From positions 35,503 through 99,502 of the forward strand of contig CALMED010000035.1 of assembly GCA_937862815.1 (NCBI GenBank): a DNA stretch of 64,000 nucleotides, in the 5' to 3' direction. Below the pieces are notes generated by a model. That model saw only the letters and a program-made list of their open reading frames with translations, was not told the DNA's origin and did not search any database. Positions 1-9,304 of this stretch are shown piece by piece (within the stretch, counting starts at the first letter, position 1; every line of letters begins with the position of its first letter). Source of the stretch: an uncultured Chitinophagaceae bacterium (GTDB lineage: Bacteria > Bacteroidota > Bacteroidia > Chitinophagales > Chitinophagaceae). The position numbers and the translations under genes are program-made.

Positions 1-1
1 G

Positions 2-280
2 CCTGTAACTGTTCGCTTCACCTTCACCATCACCCAAAAAGACGTGGACTATACGGTAGACGGTACCCGCTACAACAATGTAACCGTGGTAACGGGAGTG
101 CCCCAGTTCAGCGCCGCCCTGCTGAGCGTGGTGCCGATAGCCATTCCTTCCTCCTCCGATATCCGGTATTATTACGCCGCGGGCATCGGGCTGATCTACA
201 CGAATACCTCCCTGCAGATTCCGCTGGCCAACGTGGATACCAACACCGAAACCAGCCTGGTATCGTACCAGATCCGGTAA
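2..280 (+). CDS. C-terminal part of a lipoprotein-like paralogue (truncated by window edge)
   Basis: The frame is open from the first codon at base 2 to a TAA at 278-280, so the gene starts outside the window. The visible 92 residues align with the C-terminal part of the next gene: both contain an RFTFT strand, a VPxFSA segment followed by V(V)P(I/V)xIPSxS, a Y(Y/F)YA segment, and an end of the form NTET-L--Y-I. I do not recognise a named family. By analogy with its neighbour it is probably a secreted, surface-associated beta-rich protein. The 58-bp gap and same orientation fit a tandem duplication. Confidence 0.7.
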   Translation, partial: PVTVRFTFTITQKDVDYTVDGTRYNNVTVVTGVPQFSAALLSVVPIAIPSSSDIRYYYAAGIGLIYTNTSLQIPLANVDTNTETSLVSYQIR

Positions 281-338
281 CCCCCTCCCCGGCTGTACTA
301 AAAACAGGATTCTGACGTTACCCAACAAACAGTTTACT

Positions 339-1013
339 ATGAGAAATCACTACTGCTGGTTACTGACTCTCGGAATCTTTCTGGCCGGCGCCTGCAAAAA
401 GAAATCTGAACCCGGCCCCACGGGTGATTTTCAGCCCATGACCAGCGGCAGCAGCTGGACCTATGCCGTCACCGGTACCAGCAGCGGCTCCTTCACCGTA
501 ACAGCTACAGACAGGGACACCAGCGTGAATAGCCGCACCTTCCGCGTGTTCACCAACACGGCGGGACCCAACGAATACTACAACAAAACCGGCAGCGATT
601 ATACCCGCTTCTCCCGCCTGGCCGAACTGAACAACCAGAGCGTGGAACTGCTCTACCTCAAAGACAACCTGAACAAGGGACAAAGCTGGGTGGAAGTAAA
701 ATCGGCCAACGTGCCCATCACCGGGCTGGGTACCGTACCCGTCACAGCCCGCTTCACCTTTACGGTAACCGAAAAAGGCATCAGCCGCACCGTCAACGGT
801 ACCGCCTTCACGGATGTACTGCAGATCACCGCCGTACCAGAATTTTCCGCCGTGGTGAGCAGTGTGCCGGTAACCATTCCCTCCACCTCCAACCTGCAGT
901 ATTTTTATGCCCGGCGCGTGGGGCTCATCAACAGCCTTACGGCATTGGAGATTCCGCTGGCAAGTATTTCATCGAATACCGAAACGCGTCTGACGGCGTA
1001 CACGATTAAGTGA
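339..1013 (+). CDS. Putative lipoprotein, tandem paralogue of the preceding gene
   Basis: 224 residues. The N-terminus is a lipoprotein signal peptide with hydrophobic LLTLGIFLAGAC ending in Cys19, followed by KKK, so the mature protein is probably lipid-anchored in the envelope. The rest is rich in Thr, Ser and Val with alternating hydrophobic residues, which suggests a beta-sandwich; no catalytic motif is visible. The last ~95 residues are clearly homologous to the partial gene just upstream. Function unknown. The start follows an AT-rich leader and gives the signal peptide, so it is well supported. Confidence 0.8.
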   Translation: MRNHYCWLLTLGIFLAGACKKKSEPGPTGDFQPMTSGSSWTYAVTGTSSGSFTVTATDRDTSVNSRTFRVFTNTAGPNEYYNKTGSDYTRFSRLAELNNQSVELLYLKDNLNKGQSWVEVKSANVPITGLGTVPVTARFTFTVTEKGISRTVNGTAFTDVLQITAVPEFSAVVSSVPVTIPSTSNLQYFYARRVGLINSLTALEIPLASISSNTETRLTAYTIK

Positions 1014-1610
1014 TGGGCGAAGGCAGATGTTTTTAAGCTTCTGCCCCTGTATGAGCGATTATTTCTGACAGATTACGCAGAAGTTTATGGCTGACAGGTT
1101 TGTAGAAATATTACAGCGCCACCATCTCAAAACGCGCCCATTCAATCCTTCCGTCCTTCACTCATTCATTCATTGGTTTCGGGCGGCGGTCGCGGCGTAA
1201 GGACGAAAGCAGCGCACTTTCTTCGCGCCGGTTTGTGCCCTTCGCTTTTTTAATTATTTAAACGACAAGGTGCACAACGAAGGCGCAAGGGACACAAGGT
1301 TTGCTGCAAGGCTATTCACACATTCACACACTCCTTCACTCATTGGTTTCCCGTAAAGCGGCAAAGGATACAAAGGGCGCGAAGAGTTTCACGCAATGGT
1401 CACAGTGTTAAAGCGAACGAAATCCCATTCCATCCTACAGTACTTCCATCCTTCGAACCAATTAGCCATGAGGCTGCCCCTCCAGGAGGATTCCCCCCCC
1501 GTTCACTCATTCCCTCATTCATTCATTGATCTCTCACAGCAATCCGGCTTGTATATTCCGGCCAAATGGTTCTACCCATTCACACAATTACACTTTGCCA
1601 CATTAATAAA
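1014..1610. other. Non-coding region with low-complexity CACAAG/CTTCG-type repeats
   Basis: About 600 bp without a credible gene. It contains two copies of a CATTGGTTTC-type word (near 1172 and 1342), several ATTCATT/ACTCATT runs, and clusters of GCACAA, GGCGCAAGG and ACACAAGG words around 1270-1310. The same vocabulary (CACAAGG, CACGAAG, CTTTGTG) builds the tandem repeat at 53.5-53.9 kb. An 8-C homopolymer lies near 1493-1500. Short open frames here have no family resemblance and are not called. Confidence 0.55.
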
Positions 1611-1928
1611 TTATTCCTTTTCCTCCAGCGCTTTCTTCCGAACCAGGTCGGTGAGCAGCTGCTCCAGCCGCCGGATCTTGGTGTACAGCTTGAGCAGCAA
1701 AAACCAGCCCAACACAATGCAGGTATAAAACACGAGGTCGGCCCCGCGGCCCACGCCCAGCCGGTTGGCCAGCAGGGTGGTCCAGTCGGGAAACAGTACA
1801 AACAGCACGGCTGCCGTTACCAGCGCCAGCAGCAGCAGCACATCAAAAATGCGGTTGCGCAGGCGTACCAGGAAATAGACAGCCACAAACAGAATGGAGG
1901 TGAGCAACAGTGCCTGGATGCCGGTCAT
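1611..1928 (-). CDS. DUF2304 family small membrane protein
   Basis: 105 residues with three hydrophobic segments (about 5-22, 28-48 and 66-82) and a charged helical C-terminal tail (about 83-105, KIRRLEQLLTDLVRKKALEEKE). Size, topology and the tail match DUF2304 proteins, which are commonly encoded next to GT2 glycosyltransferases of cell-surface polysaccharide or glycolipid synthesis. Its ATG overlaps the end of the upstream GT2 gene by 4 bp, indicating translational coupling. The biochemical role of the family is not known to me; an accessory role for the neighbouring transferase is inferred. Confidence 0.8.
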   Translation of the reverse strand: MTGIQALLLTSILFVAVYFLVRLRNRIFDVLLLLALVTAAVLFVLFPDWTTLLANRLGVGRGADLVFYTCIVLGWFLLLKLYTKIRRLEQLLTDLVRKKALEEKE

Positions 1929-2611
1929 GAAAATAGTTTGTGTAAAAGTAAGTCGAAAAAGATGCGGATGCTGTTCCAGGCCGACTGTCCTTTGTTTCGG
2001 GCATACGGCGTGTACATCACCGTTACCGGCACTTCGCAGTAGCGCAGCCGGTGTTTTTTCACCAGGAACAACAACTCCGACGCATGCGCCATCCGGTTCT
2101 CCGTGATGCGGATCTTTTCTGCCGCGGTGCGGCCGAAGGCCCGCAGCCCGTTGTGTGCATCGGTGAGCAGGATGCCGGTAAATAAATAGTTGACGTAACG
2201 GGCGGCAAAAATAAGCACCCGCTTCAGCAAGGGAACCCCGTTGCTCTGCTTCCCCAGAAAACGGGAGCCCAGGGCTACGTCGGCACGTCCCTCCTCCAGC
2301 GGTTGCAGCAAGGCGGCGATGTCGGCGGCCCGGTGCTGCCCATCGGCGTCAAAATGCACCAGCCACGCCGCTCCCTGTTGCAGCGCATAGTCCATGCCCG
2401 TCTGCAACGCGGCGCCCTGTCCCAGGTTCACCGGGTGGCGCAGGAGGTGTACGGGCAATCCGTCGCAGGCAGCAGCGGGGGGGCGAACCGATCCATCGTC
2501 CACCAGCACCAGCCGGTAGCCTTCCTGCAGCACGTTCTGCAAGGTGGCCCGCAGCACGGCCGGGTCTTCGTTGTAGCAGGGGATGATCACATATACGCTG
2601 GCGGGATGCAT
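1925..2611 (-). CDS. GT2 family (dolichol-phosphate-mannose-synthase-like) glycosyltransferase
   Basis: 228 residues, a GT-A fold inverting transferase. Visible signatures are VIIPCYNE (8-15), DDGS (38-41) and the metal/nucleotide-binding FDADGQH (87-93). The C-terminal half carries basic residues but no clear transmembrane pair. Such proteins transfer a sugar from a nucleotide donor to polyprenyl phosphate or a lipid. The operon with DUF2304 downstream and two polytopic GT-C-like proteins upstream suggests it makes the lipid-linked donor used by those membrane enzymes; this is inference. The exact sugar cannot be read from sequence. Confidence 0.9.
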   Translation of the reverse strand: MHPASVYVIIPCYNEDPAVLRATLQNVLQEGYRLVLVDDGSVRPPAAACDGLPVHLLRHPVNLGQGAALQTGMDYALQQGAAWLVHFDADGQHRAADIAALLQPLEEGRADVALGSRFLGKQSNGVPLLKRVLIFAARYVNYLFTGILLTDAHNGLRAFGRTAAEKIRITENRMAHASELLFLVKKHRLRYCEVPVTVMYTPYARNKGQSAWNSIRIFFDLLLHKLFS

Positions 2612-2620
2612 GCTGTAAAA

Positions 2621-4171
2621 TTACCGGTTCCGGTACAAGTGGTAACCGTCGGGGTGGGTAATCACTTCTTCCAGGCCGTTGCGGCGGATGAAGGCTTCTT
2701 CGTCCGGGCGCAGGGGACCGAAGGTGATGAGCAGGAACCATACCGGGCGCGAACTCTTCACGGTACCGTCGCGGAGAAGCCCGGCATAACTGACCACGGC
2801 ATAGGGCCGGCGGCTGTTGTGCCAGGCATAGTCGGCATCAAAGCAGGCCAGCACCAGCGGCCGTTGTTCGCGGCGCAGCAAATCGTCAGCCTGCCGCAAC
2901 ACCTGGCTTTTGAAATCCACCCGCCGGCTGTAGAGGGCGGGATGAGCCGGCAGGGTAGCCGTTTTATACAGGCGCAGTACCGCCGGCGCCAGGTTGGCGA
3001 GCAGCAGCACCATGGCCAGGATGAGGCCCCCGCGGCGCAGTGCCGGAAAAGATTGCAGGAACAGGAGCGGCAGCAGCAGCAGGGCGGTGGCCCAGTAGCG
3101 GGGCTCCTGCACGTAGGTGAAGGTAGCCGGGCCGTTTACCTGTTCGCGGAAGAGCAGCGACAGACTGCAGAGATAGAGCAGCAACACCAGCAGCCAGGCC
3201 AGTGACAGGAAGCGGAACACGGCGGGCAGTCCCGTCTGCGGATGCCGCAGCAGCCAGAAGACGAAGCCCGTAAAGAGCGCCAGGCTCAGCAGGCCGGCAC
3301 ATTGGTAAAGGAAGACCGGGTTGGCCAGGCCCTGTTCGGCCAGCAGGTTCAGCGGAAGGTAAACAGGGAAAAAAGCCTGCAAAAAAAACGGGGCGATGCG
3401 GGTGAGGTTGCGCAGGCTGCCGCCCCAGGTATCGGCCAGCCAGGCCCCGCTGCCGGAAAGCCCGCGGAGGAGCAGCACCTGGGCAAGCAGCAGGAACAAT
3501 ACACCTCCCAGCAGCCAGGCCGCCTGCCGCATCCGTTGGGCGTTGCGGTTGGTAGCAGCCAGGTACAGCAGCAGCGCCGGCAGCACGGGCACCAGCGGGT
3601 AATACTGGTAGCGGAAGGCCGCGGGAAGGAAGAGCAGGATGCTGAAGAGGACGGGGTGCGGACCGGCGCCGGTAACGGAGAAGCGCAGCACGGCGGCCAG
3701 TCCGGCCAGCCAGCAGGCCAGGCTCAGCAGGTCGCTCAGGCTCAGCAGGTCGGTGAGGACCGGATTGAGCAGCACCCATGTCCACAGGACCCATTGCTGC
3801 AGGGGCGCCAGTTGGAGCTGGCGCACCAGCGAGCGGAGGGCGGCTGCCAGCACCATAAAAGCCAGGGCGGTGAGGATGCCGGCTGAGAGGTCCATCTGCC
3901 CGCCGGTAAGCCCCAGCAGGCCGGCCAGGAGCAGGGGCAGCAGGGGCGGCCAGCGGAATTCCGTCAGCGGTTGCCATTGCGCCAGGTCGGCCGGTGAAGC
4001 GGTAAGGTACTGCAAGCCCCATCCGTTGTACAGGTTAATGGCCAGGGATTGCTGGTGCCACCAGTCCTCCAACGGGTATTGATAGAGGACGAAAAACAGG
4101 GTTTTCCAGGCAATAAACAGGGCCAGGAAGAGGGGCGAGAAAGGGGATGGTATATGCAGGTTGCGTTGCAA
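2621..4171 (-). CDS. Polytopic membrane protein, GT-C glycosyltransferase-like
   Basis: 516 residues with about ten or more hydrophobic helices and a soluble C-terminal tail (from about 430). An early loop contains an acidic motif region (LEDWWHQQ) and a FRWPPLLP motif after TM1, an arrangement seen in GT-C polyprenyl-sugar-dependent transferases (PMT/ArnT-like). The PAAFRYQYYPL stretch is almost identical to one in the next gene, so the two are paralogues. It lies 9 bp downstream of that operon partner's side and directly upstream of the GT2 gene on the same strand. Substrate unknown; the GT-C assignment rests on topology and context. Confidence 0.65.
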   Translation of the reverse strand: MQRNLHIPSPFSPLFLALFIAWKTLFFVLYQYPLEDWWHQQSLAINLYNGWGLQYLTASPADLAQWQPLTEFRWPPLLPLLLAGLLGLTGGQMDLSAGILTALAFMVLAAALRSLVRQLQLAPLQQWVLWTWVLLNPVLTDLLSLSDLLSLACWLAGLAAVLRFSVTGAGPHPVLFSILLFLPAAFRYQYYPLVPVLPALLLYLAATNRNAQRMRQAAWLLGGVLFLLLAQVLLLRGLSGSGAWLADTWGGSLRNLTRIAPFFLQAFFPVYLPLNLLAEQGLANPVFLYQCAGLLSLALFTGFVFWLLRHPQTGLPAVFRFLSLAWLLVLLLYLCSLSLLFREQVNGPATFTYVQEPRYWATALLLLPLLFLQSFPALRRGGLILAMVLLLANLAPAVLRLYKTATLPAHPALYSRRVDFKSQVLRQADDLLRREQRPLVLACFDADYAWHNSRRPYAVVSYAGLLRDGTVKSSRPVWFLLITFGPLRPDEEAFIRRNGLEEVITHPDGYHLYRNR

Positions 4172-4225
4172 AAATGTAGTAGACAGCTCAAGATACTACA
4201 GAAAGGCAAGGCGGCGGCCGTTGGA

Positions 4226-5878
4226 TCAGCGGGCCGCCATCTGTTCGTTGCTGCCGGCGATCACGTGGTACAGGCGGCAGCGGTTGCCCGCATAAACCTG
4301 CACGGCACCTTTCTGGTAAATAAATTTCAGTTCGGCATCGGAGAGCTGCTTGCGGGTGATGAGTACCAGCTGCACCGGCTGGGAGGTGCGGACACCCGAT
4401 TGCAGCACTTCCTGGTAATCCTGCAACACGGCCACATCGGGTTGGGGTTGGTAGGCGAAATATTTTACCGATGCGGCCACCACGATGGGCAGGTTGTTTT
4501 TCTCTTTCAGCCGCAGCAGGGTCTGTTCTACCTTTTTCCGTTCGGCCAGCTGGGCGGTTCCGGTGGAGGGTACCGCGCCAAAGGATACATTCACCAGGAA
4601 CTTACCAAAGAGGGAAAGATTCACCACCAGCAGGGTGGCAATGGCCAGGCGGCGCACCGGCAGCAGGCGCAGTTGCGGCAGGCGGAAGGGGTGTTCCTGC
4701 AGCAGTCGGCTCACCAGCAGGAGAAGCAGCAGGCTGCTGCCCAGGAAATAACGGCTTTCGTGCACGTAGGTAAAACCAAAGGCTCCTTCGGGCGTCTTCT
4801 GGGCGTCGTAGCGGAGCGAGAGCACCGTGAGCAGGAGCAGCACCGCGAGCGAAACGCCCATCAGCAAAAAGTTGGCCAGCGCAGGTACCAGGCGTTGCTG
4901 CCAGTGCTCCTCGGCGTCGGCGGCCTTTGCTGCAGCGGGGCGCAACTGCCAGAGCCGGCGCACCAGGTACTGGAACAGCTTGGTGCAGATAAAGACGGTC
5001 ACAAAAAGCAGCAGGGCGTAGTAAATCATCAGCGACCAGGTGCCGCCCCAGGCGATCAGCGTGTTTTCGAGGTACGATGTGTTGATGAAACTTTTAACGA
5101 GGAAGGGATAGGTCCAGAGGAGGTTTTCGGGGTAAAAGCCCGTAGCGTCTTTTGCGATGAAGGCACCGGAGCCCGACTGCTGGAACAGGAAGGCCACCTG
5201 GGTGGCCAGCAGGAAGAAGACCACGGAAAACGACAGCCAGGCCTGGCGGAACAGCAGCCGGCGGTTGCCCATCCATGCGGCAATCAGCAGGAAAGCGGGG
5301 AAGAGAAAGATCAGCGGGTAGTACTGGTAACGGAAGGCGGCGGGAAGAAAGAAGAACAGCGAGGCCACGATCACCTGCCGGTTGCTGCCGGCGGGTTGCT
5401 GCAGCAGGCGGATGCAGAGCAGCACGCTCCAAAGCAGGAAGAGGGCGCCGTAGAGATCGGTGAGACCGAGGTTGCGGAAGGGTTCGGGGTTGCTGACCAC
5501 GAGGATCCAGAGCAGGGCCTGCACCCGGGGGCCCAGCTGCAGAACGCCCATGAGCGCCCGCAGCACCACCAGCAGCAGTAAAATACCGCTGCCAAAGAGC
5601 AGAAAATCGGCGAGGCGGCCGTCGCCCGTGATGGCCGTAGCCACACTCAGCATCCAGGCGGCCAGCGGTGGCCATTCGTGCATGGCACGGAAGCGCACAG
5701 TCGAGAGGTCGCCGGCGCTGGCTTCAAAAAAACCAAGACCATGCCCGCTGAGCAGGTTCTGCGCAGCTGTATGCATCATTTCGTGGTCTGTCCCACCGGG
5801 CGGAAACACAAACACGTACAATGTCCTGAAAATAACGGCGAGCAGAAAGAGGGCTCCCGCGGCTTTTCGTGGAGACAT
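4226..5878 (-). CDS. Polytopic membrane protein, GT-C glycosyltransferase-like (paralogue)
   Basis: 550 residues, first gene of the minus-strand glycosyltransferase operon. It has many transmembrane helices, an acidic first periplasmic loop (TDHEMMH) and a HEWPPLAAW motif equivalent to FRWPPLLP in its paralogue, plus the shared FFLPAAFRYQYYPL segment near residues 175-190. The C-terminal ~100 residues are soluble and resemble the tail of the paralogue (RTSQPVQLVLIT versus KSSRPVWFLLIT). A GT-C transferase role on a lipid-linked sugar is inferred from topology and from the adjacent GT2/DUF2304 pair. Confidence 0.65.
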   Translation of the reverse strand: MSPRKAAGALFLLAVIFRTLYVFVFPPGGTDHEMMHTAAQNLLSGHGLGFFEASAGDLSTVRFRAMHEWPPLAAWMLSVATAITGDGRLADFLLFGSGILLLLVVLRALMGVLQLGPRVQALLWILVVSNPEPFRNLGLTDLYGALFLLWSVLLCIRLLQQPAGSNRQVIVASLFFFLPAAFRYQYYPLIFLFPAFLLIAAWMGNRRLLFRQAWLSFSVVFFLLATQVAFLFQQSGSGAFIAKDATGFYPENLLWTYPFLVKSFINTSYLENTLIAWGGTWSLMIYYALLLFVTVFICTKLFQYLVRRLWQLRPAAAKAADAEEHWQQRLVPALANFLLMGVSLAVLLLLTVLSLRYDAQKTPEGAFGFTYVHESRYFLGSSLLLLLLVSRLLQEHPFRLPQLRLLPVRRLAIATLLVVNLSLFGKFLVNVSFGAVPSTGTAQLAERKKVEQTLLRLKEKNNLPIVVAASVKYFAYQPQPDVAVLQDYQEVLQSGVRTSQPVQLVLITRKQLSDAELKFIYQKGAVQVYAGNRCRLYHVIAGSNEQMAAR

Positions 5879-5986
5879 GAATATTGGATTTACAACTCTA
5901 AAATAGGGCCCGGGCGGGAGATATCCAAGAATTCACCCGGAAAATGCGGGGTCCGGATGAAAATAGCGGGAAACTACGGCCTTTTG

Positions 5987-7060
5987 TCAGCGTTGTTGCT
6001 GAAAATACGATGCAATGCGTTGCGCCAGGTTGTTGCGGATGTTGAGGTAAAACAGGTTGATGTCACCCACGTGGTAGTTCTTGCGGCCGCTCAGAAAACT
6101 GAAGGGAAAACGGGGCCGTTCAATCCATACCACGCCCTGGTGCAGCTGGGCGCCGTTGGTGCGGGGCAGCACCTTGTTAAAGTTGAAGAGCACGGCCCCC
6201 TGGTGGCGGGTGCGGGGAACAGGGGCTTCGTCCATCTGCCAGCTCAGCGGGTTGGTGGCCCAGGACTGACCCTTTTCCTGCAGTACATAGTCGGGCAGGT
6301 ACCCTTTTTTAAAGGTGCGCCAGCCGGCAAAGCAGCCGGTGGCGGTGGAATCGGCGCAGGGTGTAAGCGTGGTGAAATAGTTTTTGGGCAGTATCAGTCC
6401 CCACAGGTAAGCGCCCACCAGCTGTTGCTGCAATGGTGTGCCTTCCACCAGCTCCTTCAGCAAGCGGCCGGCATGCGCCGTTCCCTGGCTGTGCGAGGCG
6501 ATGATGAAGGGCCGGCCCTGGTTCCAGTGATCGAGGTAATAGCGGAAGGCGGCCCGCACATCGGCATAAGCGGTTTCCAGCGCCTGGTGTCCGGCGGCGG
6601 TGTCGGTCGTAAAAAAGCTGTAGATATGTGCCTGGCGGTAGCGGGGGGCAAACACGCGGCCCGAAGCGTTGAACACGCTGGCCTGGTAGAGGATGGAGGT
6701 ATAGTCGGTCCTGGCGTTGAGTTCCGCGTCGTTGAGGGCGGCGTTCCACACCTGCCCGCGGAGGGAGGCCGCGGTGAGGGTGGTGGGATGCACAAAAAAC
6801 ACATCCACCGCTGTATCGGCCGGCTGCCGGCGCAACGGGGCGGGGATGCTGTCGGAGGGATCGTGCTTCCACGGATGGGCGGCCCAGAGCTGCAGGTGGC
6901 TGTAGTCGGGCAGCGAATCGGGCACCGCCCGGAACGCTTCGCGGTAAGCGGGTACGAGGGCTTTGTAGGATGGGCGGCAGGCGACGGCCGTGAGTGCCAG
7001 CAGCAGTACGGCGAAAAAACCTTTTGCGGGACCGATCAATTTTGTAATTTTTGCTTTCAA
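5987..7060 (-). CDS. DUF3089 family alpha/beta-hydrolase-like lipoprotein
   Basis: 357 residues. A signal peptide ends at a lipobox-like LTAVAC (Cys28), so the protein is probably envelope-anchored. DUF3089 features are present: VDVFFVHPTT (85-94), a lid region, and a nucleophile elbow ASHSQG with Ser191, as in serine lipases/esterases. Downstream residues continue the family pattern (GWRTFKKGY, WATNPLSW, FNFNKV). It probably hydrolyses an ester or lipid substrate in the periplasm or at the surface; the substrate is unknown. It is transcribed alone, 108 bp downstream of nothing obvious on its strand. Confidence 0.85.
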   Translation of the reverse strand: MKAKITKLIGPAKGFFAVLLLALTAVACRPSYKALVPAYREAFRAVPDSLPDYSHLQLWAAHPWKHDPSDSIPAPLRRQPADTAVDVFFVHPTTLTAASLRGQVWNAALNDAELNARTDYTSILYQASVFNASGRVFAPRYRQAHIYSFFTTDTAAGHQALETAYADVRAAFRYYLDHWNQGRPFIIASHSQGTAHAGRLLKELVEGTPLQQQLVGAYLWGLILPKNYFTTLTPCADSTATGCFAGWRTFKKGYLPDYVLQEKGQSWATNPLSWQMDEAPVPRTRHQGAVLFNFNKVLPRTNGAQLHQGVVWIERPRFPFSFLSGRKNYHVGDINLFYLNIRNNLAQRIASYFQQQR

Positions 7061-7215
7061 ACCCGGCGAAGTTACAACGGCTCATGGGTACTGCAAGGCG
7101 CCGCCCGTTAAAAGGGGTGGCGTACGTTGAATAAACTGCAGCCTGTTTGTTTCCCGTCAAATAAAAAGCAACCACCACGACCCCCTTCATCCGCCATATT
7201 CCCTTTCTCAAGGCC

Positions 7216-8397
7216 GTGTTCCTGTATGCGATTACCGCGTTTGGCGGTCCGCAGGGGCACCTGGGGCTGATGATCAAGATGTTTGTGAACAAGCGGCGCA
7301 TCGTGAGCGAAAAGGAACTGATGGAGATCGTGGCCTTTTGCCAGTTGCTGCCCGGCGCCTCTTCCACGCAAACCATCAGCATCCTGGGGTACAAACGGGG
7401 CGGCTTGCCGCTGGCCATCCTTACCCTTATCATCTGGGTGCTGCCCGCCTCGCTTATTATGAGCGGGCTGTCGTTTGTGGTGCATTACATTGACCGGCGG
7501 GCGCTGCACACCGACCTGTTTAAGTTCCTCTATCCCATGGCCATCGGCTTCCTGCTGTATGCCGCGTGGCGGGCCATGCGGGTGTCGGTGCACAACACCA
7601 TTACCCGGGTGATCCTGGTGGTGTCTTTTGCGGCCACCTACCTCTTTTTCAAAACCCCGTGGACCTTCCCCCTCATCATCATACTGGCGGGTGTGGCCAC
7701 CAACTTCAGCGACCGGCGCATCCCGCAGAAAGACACGCCGCGGCGGCCTATCCGCTGGACCAATATCTGGTTGTTTGTGGCGGTGTTTGTGCTGGCGGGT
7801 TTCCTCAGTGAAACGGCCCGCAAGCAGAACTGGGAAAACCGGCGGGCTTACAACCTCTTCGAAAACTTTTACCGGTTCGGGAGCCTGGTATTTGGCGGGG
7901 GGCAGGTACTGGTGCCCATGATGTACGAGCAGTTTGTAGTGCGGGAAAAAACGCAGTACATGAAGGGGGAGGAGTTACTAACGGGCGCCGGCTTTGTGCA
8001 GGGCATACCCGGTCCCAATTTTTCCCTGGCCGCCTACGCAGGTGGCATGGCCCTGCGCAAAGAAGGGCACCGCATGCAGGTGCTGGGCTGTTTGGTTGGC
8101 ACGGTGGCCATCTTCCTGCCCAGCGCCCTGCTGGTCTTCTTCTTCTATCCCCTCTGGGAGAATCTTAAAAAATACGCGGTGATCTACCGCTCGCTGGAAG
8201 GGATCAACGCGGCGGTGGCCGGACTCATGGCGGCTTCGGTGCTGTACCTGGGTAAGGACATCTCGCTGTTTCACTTTGATGCCATCAGCCAGACCAACCT
8301 CTTGGTGATCTGCAGTACCTTTCTGCTACTCAACTTCACCCGTTTCTATCCGCCGCTCATCGTGGCGGTGTGTTTACTCCTGGGGTGGTTCCTTTGA
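7216..8397 (+). CDS. chrA: Chromate transporter family protein (two CHR domains)
   Basis: 393 residues from a GTG. Two CHR domains are visible: an N-terminal [14 protein letters not shown] with [10 protein letters not shown], and a C-terminal [11 protein letters not shown] with [16 protein letters not shown] at about residues 230-280. Each half has several transmembrane helices, the usual long-chain CHR architecture; family members export chromate, though many homologues are uncharacterised. The start is doubtful: the frame is open back to 7165, adding residues such as [10 protein letters not shown] that fit family N-termini, but there is no ATG, only ATC/ATT codons at 7189 and 7198. The 3' end overlaps nadD convergently by 24 bp. 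Confidence 0.88.
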   Translation: MFLYAITAFGGPQGHLGLMIKMFVNKRRIVSEKELMEIVAFCQLLPGASSTQTISILGYKRGGLPLAILTLIIWVLPASLIMSGLSFVVHYIDRRALHTDLFKFLYPMAIGFLLYAAWRAMRVSVHNTITRVILVVSFAATYLFFKTPWTFPLIIILAGVATNFSDRRIPQKDTPRRPIRWTNIWLFVAVFVLAGFLSETARKQNWENRRAYNLFENFYRFGSLVFGGGQVLVPMMYEQFVVREKTQYMKGEELLTGAGFVQGIPGPNFSLAAYAGGMALRKEGHRMQVLGCLVGTVAIFLPSALLVFFFYPLWENLKKYAVIYRSLEGINAAVAGLMAASVLYLGKDISLFHFDAISQTNLLVICSTFLLLNFTRFYPPLIVAVCLLLGWFL

Positions 8398-8964
8398 CTG
8401 GTAATAGTGGCTCTGTTCAATTTCGGCAATCACCGCGTCGGGCAACAGATAGCGCACGGATTTGCCGCGGCGCAGGAGCTCACGGATGTGGGTAGCCGAA
8501 ATTTCGAGCAGGGGGGCGTCCACCACGTAGAGCTCGCGGCAGCTGTGTTCCACGACCTCAAAGCCGGGACGGCGGTATACGTAGATGGGGTATTCGTCCA
8601 TGATCAGGCGGGCCTGCTTCCATTTGTCGAGGTTCTGCAGGCTGTCGCTGCCCATGATGAGTGAAAAGCGGTGCTGCGGGTATTTTTCGCGGAGGTGGGC
8701 CAGGGTATCAATGGTATAGGAGGGTCGGGGCAGGCGGAATTCAATGTCCACGGCCTTGATCTGCGGCGTGTGCTCCAGGGCGAGGTGGAGGAGGTGGAGG
8801 CGGTGGTATTCGTTGAGCAGCTGTTTCTGGGGCTTGAAGGGATTCTGGGGCGACACCACCATCCACACCTGTTCCAGCGCCGTTTCGTTGAGCAGGTGCT
8901 GGGCGATGATGAGGTGCCCGTGGTGCACCGGGTTGAAGGAGCCGAAGTAAAGGCCAATGTCCAT
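8374..8964 (-). CDS. nadD: Nicotinate-nucleotide adenylyltransferase
   Basis: 196 residues. It adenylylates nicotinate mononucleotide to deamido-NAD in NAD synthesis. The nucleotidyltransferase signature [10 protein letters not shown] (8-17) and the second motif ISATHIRE (155-162) are intact, and length is normal for NadD. It is convergent with the chromate transporter, whose last 24 bp overlap its 3' end, and is followed upstream on the same strand by the FeoA-like gene 15 bp away, so the two may be co-transcribed. nadA lies in the same window at 34.1 kb but is not linked. Confidence 0.96.
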   Translation of the reverse strand: MDIGLYFGSFNPVHHGHLIIAQHLLNETALEQVWMVVSPQNPFKPQKQLLNEYHRLHLLHLALEHTPQIKAVDIEFRLPRPSYTIDTLAHLREKYPQHRFSLIMGSDSLQNLDKWKQARLIMDEYPIYVYRRPGFEVVEHSCRELYVVDAPLLEISATHIRELLRRGKSVRYLLPDAVIAEIEQSHYYQSKEPPQE

Positions 8965-8979
8965 ACCAATGATTGTATA

Positions 8980-9213
8980 TCAGTTTGTTTCCACCTCCAC
9001 CCAGATATGGGCCGCTTCTTCCTTGCGCATGCTCAGCTGGTAGCCGGCCACTTTGATGCTGATGGGGTCGCCCAGGGGGGCTACGTTGTCCACCACGATG
9101 GCTTCGCCGGGGATGCAGCCCATTTCCATGAGTTTGAGGTAGATGTCGTCCGACTCAAAAGAGCGGATGACGGCGCGGGTGCCGGGTTCCAGTTCGGAAA
9201 GTCGTTTGGTCAT
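8980..9213 (-). CDS. FeoA domain protein
   Basis: 77 residues from the ATG at 9213; an in-frame start 33 bp upstream is possible but adds residues that do not fit the domain. The SH3-like FeoA pattern is clear: LSELEPGTRAVIRSF, LKLMEMGCIPGEAI, and a final ISIKVAGYQLSMRKEEAAHIWVE strand set. FeoA assists the ferrous iron transporter FeoB, but no feoB is nearby, so it may act with a distant FeoB or have another role. It sits 15 bp upstream of nadD on the same strand. Confidence 0.88.
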   Translation of the reverse strand: MTKRLSELEPGTRAVIRSFESDDIYLKLMEMGCIPGEAIVVDNVAPLGDPISIKVAGYQLSMRKEEAAHIWVEVETN

Positions 9214-9304
9214 AGCGTGGATGCAAAGGTAGCGGCTGCGGGGCAAATTGCCCGGCGTTGCCCGGTTGCTGTTCCGGTCAAAAGGAAAAGTATGGCTAGC
9301 TTAT

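Noticed and set aside
1396..2106. Plus-strand open frames over the DUF2304/GT2 region
   Set aside because: They are antisense to well-supported genes, have low-complexity composition and no family features.
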